NCBI GenBank assembly: GCA_037447655.1
Contig: JBBHKE010001978.1
Location: 1-64,000, forward strand
From: Zygnema cylindricum
Taxonomy: Eukaryota > Streptophyta > Zygnematophyceae > Zygnematales > Zygnemataceae
Direction: 5' to 3'
DNA: 64,000 nt
The notes under the pieces were generated by a model that had not been told where the DNA came from, did no database searches, and saw nothing but the letters and a program-made list of their open reading frames with translations. Shown here piece after piece: positions 41,953-51,999 of this stretch. The first letter of the stretch is position 1. Each line of letters begins with the position of its first letter. The position numbers were made by a program, and so were the translations under genes.

Positions 41953-42591
41953 ATCTATTTTATGAATTGTACCCGGCCGGATTTAGCTGTAGCTTTAGGA
42001 GTGCTGAGTAGAAGTCTAAATCCTCCCACTAAGAGGGATTGAGAGGCAGCTAAGAGAGTCCTTAGATACTTGATAGGAACTAGGGATCTATGGTTGCACT
42101 TGGGTGGGGAGAATACTGACATCACTTCTTGGAGTGATGCCAGGTATGGTGATGCTCCGATGAGGAGATGCATTTCTGGATATGTATTACATGTGGGTGA
42201 TGGGCCTTGCTATTGGAGTAGCAAACAACAAAAAGTTATTGCTCAATCCACCATGGAGGCTGAGTATATGGCCTCTTGCTCTACTGTAAAAGAATTGATG
42301 TGGGTCAAGTCTTTGCTTGGTGAGCTTGGTCACCTTAAGAGTGGTGTGCAGAATTTTTTTTGTGATAATCAGGCAGCAATCGCTATTTCTGCCAATCTTA
42401 AACATCATTTTAAAGCCAAACACATGGACATCAGACTCAGCTTTGTTAGAGAGAAAGTAGAAAACAAAATAATCAGTTTAGAGTACAGACCAGATAGTGA
42501 GATGGTTGCAGATATGATGACCAAACCTGTGCCTTCCTCTAAACTAATTTTCTGCAAGGAGAAGTGCGGTCTGAAATTAAAGATTGACTAG
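41953..42591 (+). pseudogene. Copia C RT end and RNase H
   Basis: Continues with NCTRPDLAVALGVLSRSLNP, a stop in place of Trp (RD*EAAKRVLRYL), then WLHLGGENTDITSWSDARYG (RNase H Asp), QQKVIAQSTMEAEYMASCST, FCDNQAAIAISANLKHHFKA, KHMDIRLSFVREKVENKI and DSEMVADMMTKPVPSSKL. It ends in a natural stop at 42591, 13 bases before the 3' LTR, with the purine tract AATAAGGGGAG between. Confidence 0.92.
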
Positions 42592-42604
42592 AAAATAAGG
42601 GGAG

Positions 42605-43663
42605 TGTAGAAATTAATGGTCCATTTTTTTGGATTTTCTAGGTCTAAATAGAAATATAAAAAGAAGCCGAGGCAGTCTACCTCTAACTTCTCTCTCCAAC
42701 TCTCAAACTTATCGCAGTCACTGAGAAATTGGAGAGGGAGTTAGAGCCATGGCTACCTAGGCTATCCAGAGGTTTACGGGAAATTTATATTAGTTAGGGA
42801 TTTATTTTATCTAAAAGGTATGTGCAGGCCACAACATTTGATCCCTTTACCTAACGGCCGGCAGAGAGTGGATAGCCGGTAGCCTTAGCCGTTAATTCTA
42901 AGAACTAGTGTTACATAGTATATAGTTTGATATTTATTTAAACATGTATACGTAGGATAAATCATTTAACTGTAATTCTTTACGGGATACATAGATCCGG
43001 TAATGTATAAGTACGGATTACGGTACGGACAAGAAATCAATACCGCGCATTTATTTCTTAAGTGAAACGAATACCGCGCATGTATTTATTACGGCTACGA
43101 TTAAATCCGAATTTAATCGGATGGCCGGATTTAGCGCCGAGATCGCGGAAGAAGATTTTGGCGGTTTGTGGCCATCGCCACATCGGATGACACGTGGCGA
43201 AATCACATTGGATCGTGGAATCTCCGGAGATTAAGGCACCGAATCCGGATATGACATGTGTCGACATTTAGGCCATGTCGTACAATGTCCGTACATAAAG
43301 TACACCGGCAGCTGTACTTTTGCGTACGGAATTGTAACCTGATTGGTTGCGTACATCAGTAGATAGAGTCTGTGAGAGAGGTAGGACTTAGAAAAATTAG
43401 GAGATAGGACCCTCTCTCCCAGAGAGCTTCTATACAAAAGGTCAACTTTGACCTTCTATAACTTACTGCCCAGGAGAGCAAATTCAGAGATTCTTTTTGC
43501 TATTGACTTAGGGAAGTCTTGCCTTCTCAAGGGTGCAGGTGGTTAGAGTTTTTGTTAGCCAGGGAGGCAGTTGTTTTGGCTGAAACACAAAGGGGTCAGA
43601 GTTATCCTAGAGGCTTCTTGGAAGCTGTCCACTCTGAGGACTTATGGAGGTCTCAGAGTTTCA
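42605..43663 (+). mobile_element. 3' LTR of copia C
   Basis: 1059 bp aligned end to end with 37191-38249. The small number of differences marks C as the most recent copia insertion here. The antisense tRNA-like stretch is at about 42812-42896. Confidence 0.92.
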
Positions 43664-44650
43664 TTCCCAACATACAACACATACCTAGATGTACACCTCG
43701 TTATTGGAGCATCCCCATAACTGCATCACTCCAAGTGATGATGTAAGTACTATCCCCTCCCAAATGCAACATCAGATCGATTTTTCCTATCAAGTAGTGC
43801 ATTACCCTCTTGGCTCTCTCCCAATCTCTCTTCCTAGGTGCATTCAAACTCTTACTCAATATTCCTGCAGCTATAGCTATATTGGGCCGAGTACAATTTC
43901 TGAAATAGATCTCCTTTCTATATGGAATTTATCGACAACCTTTCTATATCAAATATTATCCATAAAATCTATTTCTTTTGGTCCTAACTCATCATTCAAG
44001 ACTATAACTCCCCCTTCTGAACTCCCTCCATTTCCCTTTTTTAAATCCATTAGAGTCGTACATCTATTTGCTTTATCTATTTTAAAATTTTCAAGCATAT
44101 TTCTGATTGCCTCTTTTTGAGTTAGTTTAATTTTTTCTTCTCTCTGTCCCTCTCCATCTGAATTTCCAAAATCTATTTTGCTTCCCCCAAATCTTTTATT
44201 TCAAATCTACTCTTTAGGTCTTTTTTCAGTTTATTAAATTTCTCCATTGATTTAATAAAGACAAGCAAATTATCAACATAAATTGTAATGATAATTATGC
44301 TTTCGTCATGCTCAAAAAGGTAGATGGAATGATCCGAGATGATTTGGACATATCCCAATGTTACCAAGATCACCACTTGTTTCTTGTTCCATTAGTATGG
44401 AGCCTTTTTCATTTGATAAAGGGACTTTATCATTGTGCACACCTTGGTTTTTTCTTCTTTCCCTACAAACCTTTTCGGCTGTCGCATGAAGTTCCCCTAT
44501 TCCAATTCTTTGTGTTAAAAGGATGTTTAGATATCCATCCGGTGTACTTCCATGTCTTCCGCTGGCACCAAACTGAGTAGGATTCGGACAGGGGGAAATC
44601 TAACAACCTGGACGAAGTTCTTCTCATAATTGATCCATTTCTTTTGTGTG
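43664..44650 (-). pseudogene. Copia D reverse transcriptase
   Basis: Minus-strand reading from 44650: FTQK, then VVRFPPVRILLSLVPAEDME, the TAFL region with a stop, MRQPKRFVG, then SDHSIYLFEHDESIIIITIY with the catalytic box as YVDN (Asp to Asn) in TIYVDNLLVFIKSMEKF, and FEIKDLGEAK. It ends at WSDA near the junction with the copia C 3' LTR, continuing across C into 37190. The N-terminal RT and integrase of D are gone; gypsy 2 abuts at 44651. Confidence 0.86.
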
Positions 44651-44654
44651 AAAC

Positions 44655-45172
44655 TGTAAAAGAGGTGACAATACACCACAACACATCACAGTGCACAACG
44701 AAAAACACCAAGGATCTTCCCGTAGCAACAGCAGGAGCACAAAAAACTCACAGACAAGGTTGCGCTTTATTACTTGAGAGAGAATACAAGGTTGCGCTAG
44801 CTGTGTAGGTCTACTTGAGGTGCTCTATTCACAGGCCCACCTGACTTTTTAAACTAACTAGCTGCTAGTCAAACTAGTACGGCACGCTGTACACGTGGAC
44901 CTTTCCGGTCAACCTAGATCTATCGAACATTCTTCTAGAACTGTACTGCTCATTCTACATTCTGCGGCGTTGCTATGCTGCGTTGCTATGTTGCGGCGCT
45001 ATCAAATTGTTACACTGCTAAGCTGCTATGCTGCGCTGGTCTGGAATCGCAGCTGCGCTGCTCTGGAATCGCAGCTGCGTTGCTTTGGAATCGCAGCTGC
45101 GTTGCTCTGGAATCGCAACTATAGCAGCCAAGCTCTAGGCACTAAGTACCCAAATCCTGTAATCCTATTACA
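44655..45172 (-). mobile_element. 3' LTR of gypsy 2
   Basis: Plus strand TGTAAAAGAGGTGAC to AATCCTATTACA, 518 bp, clearly related to 7336-7829 but more diverged. It contains four tandem copies of a unit of about 25 bp (GGAATCGCAGCTGCGYTGC) at 45031-45120, where gypsy 1 has about one. Confidence 0.88.
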
Positions 45173-45182
45173 ATGCCTCCCA

Positions 45183-45746
45183 CTAAGGATTCAGCGTCTC
45201 GCTGAACCTTGAATTACTCAGGGAACTGCAACTTCCGGAGTATGTCGTATGTTTTCCCGCGATACTCCTCGAACTCCTGGCGAAGGGCGTCGAGTTGATG
45301 TTGGAGCTGCTCACATCGGGTCTCCAGCAACGCGATATGATGATCTGCCGCTGCCAACCGCCTCCGAGTAATTTTCTCCCGAACCTGATCCTCCCCTTCC
45401 TCGGGTACAACCTTGGTTAATTCGGGTCGCGGGGATTGGACGCCGGTGCAGGCTCCTCGGGTGCCGGAATCCGGGATTCTTCAAGTTCAGCCACTGGGGA
45501 AACTTCCTCCGCTTCCTGGTCCGCCGGTTCCCACAGAGGTACTTTTCGTAATTTAAAGGACACGTGCTTCCTTGCAGCTTGGGCCCGCTGCAGAGCATTC
45601 ATTCGGGCCAGCTTGAGTGCCTGTACCTTTGGGGTGACCTCCGCCCTAGAGATGATGTCGTGGAGGCGGACATCCCACGGGTTATAATGACGGAGTAACC
45701 CGGGAACATCAATCCTATACCTGTAGTTGTCTTCTACCACTTCCAC
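45183..45746 (-). pseudogene. Extra 3' ORF of gypsy 2
   Basis: The frame 45417-45746 reads YRIDVPGLLRHYNPWDVRLH then DIISRAEVTPKVQALKLARM, matching gypsy 1 at 8206-8499 almost residue by residue, then a Pro/Glu-rich stretch. The frame 45183-45410 corresponds to the coiled-coil end in a shifted frame. Conservation of protein sequence between two diverged LTR families supports a real coding function for this unknown ORF. Confidence 0.6.
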
Positions 45747-45763
45747 GAACGGTAAGGTGGGGT

Positions 45764-45885
45764 GCAGTCAAATTGTCAGTTTGCCTTCGGAGGCAGAAGT
45801 GGTTGTGGCTTAAAGTGGGTTAGTTAAATACTATCTAGAGGCTTCCTGTATTCTATAGTCCAATGGAGGACACAGAATTGCACCG
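45764..45885 (+). mobile_element. Inverted LTR terminus next to copia E
   Basis: Ends GGAGGACACAGAATTGCA, the counterpart of the copia E LTR end GGGAACACACAATTGCA and of the copia B LTR end, but in plus orientation. It is joined head-on to the minus-strand LTR body at 45886. Confidence 0.6.
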
Positions 45886-46445
45886 GTGACGCATTGTCTA
45901 TAAACCGCCAAAACGACTATTCCTTGATGTTGGGTTGAATGATAGCTATTTGATCGAAATTGCCTTTAAATGTCCGTCGTCTAAATAAATGTCCGATCAA
46001 TATGTTTAGTGTAAAGCCGACGTGTAAACAATATTTATACTGTTTCTATGCGAAATTTCGCGTAAGTCTAGTTAATTGGTTTTGTCTACAGGTTCATCTT
46101 TAAATAGCTATCGAATGTTATATATCCTATTACAAGTCCTAGACAATAGGACAAGGTTGCTGGATATTCCGAGAAACCATAGGAACCCATGATCAATTCC
46201 TAGCTGTTCCGTATCTTTTTGGTACAGTCTACTAAAACATTCTTGTGTCCTTTGTGGCTGCTTTGGAAGCCATGATTTATCGCTCTATCTCTCCGGTCAA
46301 CAATGACTATAACAAAAATGGAGACCAGGGAGAGAGAGGTTAGAGCCTAGCTAAAACCTTTTTTATTTTGTTCCTATAGCAATAATCAAAGATAATACAA
46401 AAATAACCTAAAAAATACAAATTAGAAATACACATATTTCAATAC
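45886..46445 (-). mobile_element. Partial 3' LTR of copia E
   Basis: Matches 51245-51826 from CCGGTGACGCATTGTC onward. The section equivalent to about 50890-51240 is missing. On the minus strand it follows a purine tract (AATAAACGGAG). It contains a tRNA-like stretch on the plus strand at 46140-46220, ending GTATCTTTTT. Confidence 0.75.
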
Positions 46446-46487
46446 TCCGTTTATTTTCTAGTCACTTTAGGATTTGAGTCCACATTG

Positions 46488-46894
46488 TTATCGGCAAAAT
46501 TTACATTTAGGAGATGGGATTGGCTTTGTCATCATGTCTGCCACCATCTCTCCATTTGGCCTATACTTTAGGCTAACAATTTTATTTTCAACTTTCTCTC
46601 TCATAAAGTTGAGTCTTAAGTCTATATGTTTTTCTTGAAAGTGGTAAAAAGGATGAGGTACAATCGGAATCGCAATTTGATTATCACAAAACACTTTTTG
46701 CACACCAACCTTTACGTACCCAAGTTCTTGTAGCAAAGATTTTACCCACATTAACTCGTTTACAGCAAAATAATAGGCCATATACTCAGCGTTCATAGTG
46801 GATTGAGCAACCACCTTTTGTTGCTTATTGCTCCAACAACAAGCACCACACCTAACATACAAAACATACCCAGATGTACAACGTCTCATAGAAG
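46488..46894 (-). pseudogene. Copia E RNase H
   Basis: Reads SMRRCTSGYVLYVRCGACCW, then QQKVVAQSTMNAEYMAYYFA, ELMWVKSLLQELGYVKVGVQ, FCDNQIAIPIVPHPFYHF, RLNFMREKVENKIVSLKYRP and MVADMMTKPIPSPK. The frame is open to the stop. It begins exactly where the inverted RT segment ends. Confidence 0.87.
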
Positions 46895-47445
46895 CATTGT
46901 CATCTATATAGATGATTTGTTCGTACTAACTAAGTCCATGGAAAATATTAATAAGCTAAAAAAACATTTAAGAAAGCAGATTTGACATGAAGGACTTAGG
47001 GGATTCTTGATATATCTAAGGAGTTGAGATGGAAAGAGATAGAGGGAAAAGAGTAACCAGATTAACTCAGAAAAGAGGCAATTGGAAATATGGTAGAAAA
47101 AATCCTGATGGATAAGGCAAACAGCTATATTACTCCGATGGACTTGAAGAAAGTAAGTGAGGGAAGTGTAGGAGGTGTAATCATTTTCAATAAGGAAATG
47201 AGTCTAGAAGAGAGAGTTTATGAAATCAATTCCGTACGGATAAGTTGTAGGAAGTCTAATTTATTTTATGAATCGTACTAGGCCGGACATAGCTGCAGTA
47301 GTTAGAGTTCTCAGCAAGAGTCTTGATGATCCTAAAAAGGGAGATTAGGAGGCAGTTAAGAGGGTGATGAGATATTTGATAGGAACCAAGGATCTTTGGT
47401 TTCATCTGGGTGGGGAGAATACTGACATCAAGCCTTGGAGTGATG
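46895..47445 (+). pseudogene. Inverted RT segment of copia E
   Basis: Plus strand encodes IVIYIDDLFVLTKSMENINK (the YxDD catalytic box), then DKANSYITPMDLKKVSEGS, RPDIAAVVRVLSKSLDDPKK, RVMRYLIGTKDLWFHLGGEN and WSD. This is precisely the part missing between the minus-strand pieces on either side. Turning it round would restore the colinear order. Frame breaks at about 46985 and 47350. Confidence 0.87.
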
Positions 47446-48071
47446 AATGATCCCATCCTCATCATCAAACATGTAAATAGAGTGGTCAGTAGTGATTCTG
47501 ATATATCGTATATTGGTTAGAAACCCATCCAATTTCTTATTCCATTGCCTAAGAACCTCCTTCAGTCCATTCAAAGACTTAATCAGTTTGCGTACTTTAA
47601 AGTTCTCTCCTTCCTCCACAAATCCTTCCGGTTGCCTCAAAAAAAATAATCCTCTAACTCACTCTTGAGGAAGGCCGTCTTGATGTCAATCTGATGGATC
47701 TCCATGTCTTCCGCTGTACCAAGACTAAGGAGAAACCTTACTGATGGGAAGCGTACAACCGATGCAAAGGTCTCTTCATAGTCAATCCCCTCTTTTTGTG
47801 TAAAACCCTTTGCCACCAATCTAGCTTTGTGCCTCTCAATGGTATTATCTAGGTTCAGTTTTAATTTAATCACCCATTTACACCATATTGGTTCTATGTC
47901 TGGAGGACAATCCACTAACTCCCATATATTAGCTTCCATAATGGAAGCCATCTCATCATTAATGGCCATGGTCCATCTGTCTTTTTCTAGACTATTCACT
48001 GCCTCTAAATAAGTTTGAGGCACATTGGGGTGTGACAGTTTTGTTACCTTGTTAACTGCCTGTTTTTCCAA
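47446..48071 (-). pseudogene. Copia E reverse transcriptase N-part
   Basis: Frame 47637-48071 has DEMASIMEANIWELVDCPPD, KLKLNLDNTIERHKARLVAK, GIDYEETFASVVRFPSVRFL and IDIKTAFLKSELEDYFF. Frame 47428-47640 follows with MRQPEGFVEEGENFKVRKLI and SIYMFDDEDGII, where the inversion begins. Trp-to-other changes (EPIWCKWVIK) show decay. Confidence 0.87.
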
Positions 48072-48107
48072 TAATTTTTTTCTATTCCTTCGTCCTTCTT
48101 CAAATTC

Positions 48108-48341
48108 TTAAGGTGGGATGGACAAAAGTCTTGGATTCTTCCGACTGGTATCATCTGCTCCTCTCTCTAAAGATTCAAGTTCATGTCTCTCTTCCTCCAT
48201 TTCCTCGGTGTGAGCTAGAAATTGTGAATCCACAAGTGGTTCACTCTCTATCTGAACTTCTTCCTCTTTTGTTGTGATATGTTGAGGTACATGGATATCA
48301 GGGAGATCTGAATTTGTTTCACTATCTGAATCGAATCTCAT
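48108..48341 (-). pseudogene. Copia E integrase-RT linker
   Basis: An acidic, Ser/Glu-rich frame of 77 codons (SDSETNSDLPDIHVPQH; EEEVQIESEPLVDSQFL) between integrase and RT, corresponding to the linker at 40690-40970 in copia C. Confidence 0.7.
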
Positions 48342-49318
48342 TCTGGTGTTTTAGTATACTTGAAAGGATCTACAAGTTTCCCGTCATCCATCACCACTAG
48401 ATGCTTGAACATTATGATATCTTTCTTTCCCAGGTCATAGACTCTATACCCTTTTACATCTTCATCATACCCCACTAGATATCCGAATTTTCCGCGAGCA
48501 TCTAGTTTCCAGCTAGATCTGTTAGTGTTCAGACTATACACTTGACTTCCGATTACCTTTAGGTGAGTCACGTCAGGCTTTCTACCAACACATATCTCAT
48601 ATGGTGTTTCTCCTCTTATAGCTAAGGTAAAGACTATATTTCTGATATAATTTGCACATTTTATGGCTTCTGCCCAGAAGCATCTTCCTATCTTTTTATC
48701 TATTAGCATGCTTCTGGCAGTGTCACCTAAGGTTCTGTTTAACCTTTCAGCAACATCATTTTGTTCTAGATTGTCACGGATAGTCTTTTGATGCTGCATG
48801 CCCTCATCTTCTAGGAAGTCCTCAAACTTATTAGATGTGTACTCCTCCCCAATATCACTTCCAATTCTTTTAATGGATGTCTCATGAAGCTTTTCACTCC
48901 AAGGTTTATACTCTTTTAAATATCGCTGCTTTAGACTTTGATTTGAAAGTAGACTCTTGAGTACTAGATGAATCATCGAGTTATGGTGAGCATGAATCTT
49001 TTCCCTCCCACTAATAGTACTTTGGTTAGACCGGATATGCGTATGCACGGATATGACCTTTTCCCCTTTATATATGAATGATTTTGGAAAAGGCAATCTG
49101 TGAGCCTTACCTTGGGCACATCCACCACAGTCAATGATCATTTCATTATCTTTAAACTGAATTCCTTCTAGTACTTTCAGTTTTTTCAATTCTTTCAATT
49201 TATGTATATGCACATGACCTAAACGCGTATGCCATATCATCATATCAGGAACACCAACAAAATAAGCCTTTTTCTTTTCATTACTCACATTCGGCTTAAA
49301 TATCCCTTGGCTACCCAT
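48338..49318 (-). pseudogene. Copia E integrase
   Basis: Open frame of 326 codons. Zinc domain: WHTRLGHVHIHKLKELKKLK, CGGCAQGKAHRLPFP. The core has SVHTHIRSNQ in place of VHTDIWGP (first Asp to His), RIGSDIGEEYTSNKFEDFL (second Asp) and LEQNDVAERLNRTLGDTA (Glu). The C-part has PDVTHLKVIGSQVYSLNTNR and VGYDEDVKGYRVYDL. It is long and open but catalytically damaged. The protease region upstream (49319-49660) is out of frame. Confidence 0.9.
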
Positions 49319-49692
49319 TTAACTGTGAAGTATATCTCATCATCATACTTAGCTTTATAGACTCATTTCTTAGTATAGGTCTCAAAGTCTTTGTCATCCA
49401 AAACAGGGATGGAGATAAGATTATTACTCAACTGAGATATGTAGAGTAGATCTGAAAAAGTAACTATGGACGTATAAACTTCCACAAGCACTTTGAGATC
49501 TATCGATCCCTCTAGATCTGTAGTGACTAAGCTCCCATCTTTATACTCTATCTCTACGGTGGGAATCTTTCTTAGTTTTGTATATAACTACTTTTCTCGA
49601 CACATATGTATTGAAGCACCTGAGTCTATGATCCAACTTTCTTCCAGAGCTTATCGAACAGCTCAAATTACGCACTTTTGCTTTCGTGGGAT

Positions 49693-50756
49693 CTACATCT
49701 CCTCCAACTTCTTATTGAGAAGAAGTTCTCCATCCTCCACATCCAAAGCCTCCTCTTCTCTTGACTCCCATTTCACGTGTGTCGTCAAAAGTGCCTTTTT
49801 CTTGCCCCCAGAGGATCCACCAGTTTGACTCTTCTTGAGCCTCAATTCCATTAACTTGGTGCACTCGGCCATATAGTGACCAGGTTTTTTGCAAAAGTTA
49901 CAAAGTCCTTTTGGATTTATCGCACCTCCAGGCTGATTTCCCCCTCCGCTAAAACTTTCGTAGGGTTTCTTACGGTCCTTGCTCCACTGATCTGTTCCGG
50001 GGGCTAGAGCTTGGACACTTTTTCCTCCTCTCCGGATCTTTATGGTATTTTCTCGGACGAGGATCATTCTAACAACTGAGTTCCAAATTCACAGGTTGTC
50101 GTCAAGATCTTGCACTCGATTAACCACGTTCTCATAGTCATCTAGTAATTTCATGATCAGAGTGTTGACCTTTGCTTTCATGGTTCCCATCCAACTGGCA
50201 CTTTCCAACTCCATATACAAAGTAGCTAGATCGTTGCAGTAGTCTAACATCTTTCCCCCTTTGTAAGAGTATGTGTTTAGTATCTGCTCAGCTTATTGTT
50301 CCTCCTGAATAATTCCACTCTGTAAAAAGTTACCAGAGCTGCCCACGGATCTACAGCCGCAACTATGTGGAGGTGAGATGTTGCCAAACCGTGAGTGAGA
50401 TGTCTCAGGTTGAACTGTCTTGCTGCCATGTTAATGTATTCCCAAGTGATAGAATTATTCTCGTTAGTCTTCAAAACTGATGTCTCTATTGCTGCTGCTA
50501 TAGAAGTAAGGGGGCTCCTTCCCTTTTACTTTTTCTCCCTCATACCACTACTTTCCCCTTCCTCTGCTTCCTTCGTTAGACCAAAAGCTATTCTAGTAAA
50601 TGTGATTCCTCCAAAACCTAGAGGAACCCCCGAGGATGGACGTCTCACTTTTCTACTCATTATCCCCCAAAACCGCTTCTCACATAATGCACCTGTCATC
50701 ATCGTTTCCCAATAAATGAATCCTATTCCATTGAAATGGGCACCCTAAAGGGTGGG
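49693..50756 (-). pseudogene. Copia E gag
   Basis: Frames 50277-50474 and 49693-50067 show the same order as gag of C: MAARQFNLRHLTHGLATSHL, then VRENTIKIRRGGKSVQALAP, then a zinc knuckle CNFCKKPGHYMAEC with all four ligands and a Lys-rich tail SGGKKKALLT. Several stops lie between. The ATG in the primer-binding site is changed to ATT, so the usual start is lost. Confidence 0.82.
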
Positions 50757-50765
50757 CCAATAACC
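50751..50765 (-). other. Primer-binding site of copia E
   Basis: Minus strand GGTTATTGGCCCACC directly after the LTR end TTGCA. One substitution from the copia C site removes the ATG. Confidence 0.65.
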
Positions 50766-51826
50766 TGCAATTGTGTGTTCCCCATTAGATCATAGAATTC
50801 TCCTTTGTATATGAAGCCCTAGTGAATTTTCAATGGCCTACTTTGTGTAGGAACAACTGCCACCTTGATAAAAAAATATATCAAGTACTACACCCCAGTG
50901 TAGTTCGGACTCGCGTGAGCCCACAGAAGAATAAATCTTTGAAAACGCCCAAATAGAAGATTTGTTATAATGTGGCAAAAAATGCCTATTTGTACAGAAT
51001 CATTCGGGGAGAGAGGCGGCTACCTACAAAATTGTTAAGTCCTTAACTCCTCTCTAAACCCCTATATACTCTTGTGAAACGCCAATCACAGGACTGTATC
51101 ATACAAGAAGGTACAGGTCCCGTGGTACCTTCTGTACGATTAAGGTACGGCATAGCCATGGTGAGGATGCTCTCATACTTAGACTCATCCTGTTGCTCCG
51201 CGGAAATTTTGTTTTCCACTAAAGTCGCGCCACGTGTCATCCGGTGACGCATTGTCCATAAATCGCCAAAACAACTATTCATTGATGTCGCGTTGAATGA
51301 TAACTGTTCGATCCACTTGACTTTAAATGTCCGTCGTTCAAATAAATGTCCGATCAAATATGTTTAGTTTGATAACGACGTGCATACAATATTTATACTG
51401 TTTCTATGTGGAATTTCCCGTAAGTATAGTTAATTGGTTTGGTCTACATGTTCATCTTTAAAAAGCTATCGAATCGTATATATCCTAGCATAGGTCTTAG
51501 ACTATAGGAGAAGGATGCCGACTATTCCGGCGAACCATAGGGACCAGGATCAATTTCTAACAGGTCCGTATCTTTTTCGTACAATCTTCTTAAACTCTCC
51601 TCTGTACTCCCTGGCTGCTTAGGCAGTTATGGATCTATCTCTCTCGCTCTGGTCATCAGTGACTTCAACAAGTATGGTCTGGCAGCTTAGGCAGTTATGG
51701 ATCTAACTCTCTCGTTCTCGTCATCAGTGACTACAACAAGGAGACCAGGGAGGGAGGGGTTAGAGCCTAGCTAACACTTTATTTTATTCCTTTAAAACTG
51801 ACCTAGAAAATACAAATAGAAAAACA
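50766..51826 (-). mobile_element. 5' LTR of copia E
   Basis: About 1061 bp. Minus strand begins near GTTAGAAATAGGTG and ends AACACACAATTGCA. A unit of about 64 bp (GCTTAGGCAGTTATGGATCT ...TCAACAAG) is tandemly duplicated at about 51613-51740. The other LTR lacks this duplication. The plus-strand tRNA-like stretch is at 51499-51576. Confidence 0.78.
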
Positions 51827-51999
51827 CCTATTTCTAACTTTAATCGTTGTTGACGCTTGTAGAAAGAATGACAACTTAGCAGATTTGCAAGCTTGGCAAT
51901 GACTAGAAGAGAAAATGTGCATTTTTTTCAAGAGATCCATACATTAAAGGCTTATTTAAGACCTCTAGTGTGTCTTGACATGGTACACAATATTGATAT
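51827..51999. other. Unassigned junction sequence
   Basis: No recognisable feature between the copia E LTR and the next integrase fragment. Confidence 0.3.

Larger units (their letters stand above)
37191..43663 (+). mobile_element. Ty1/copia element C (best-preserved copia)
   Basis: A 6.47-kb plus-strand element with two LTRs of about 1059 bp that differ only at scattered positions, a primer-binding site, a polypurine tract and the full Gag-to-RNase H order. It has about seven stops or shifts, yet the catalytic motifs DSGA, DDE and YVDD remain. It lies in the RNase H of element D. The flanking 5-mers AGCCC and TTCCC do not match, so I see no clean target duplication. Confidence 0.92.
44655..45756 (-). 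mobile_element. Gypsy 2: truncated relative of gypsy 1
   Basis: Only the 3' LTR and the adjoining extra ORF remain. The remainder of the element is lost at about 45757, where LTR sequence of another element begins. It abuts the RT of copia D in the KGFTQK codons, so it probably inserted there. GAAAC precedes the LTR, but no partner duplication is left. Confidence 0.82.
45764..51826 (-). mobile_element. Ty1/copia element E with internal inversion
   Basis: Minus-strand element with 5' LTR 50766-51826, gag, protease, integrase, RT and RNase H, and a damaged 3' LTR (45764-46445). A 551-bp stretch of RT at 46895-47445 is inverted in place. The tail of the 3' LTR (45764-45885) also points the wrong way. 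Confidence 0.82.
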
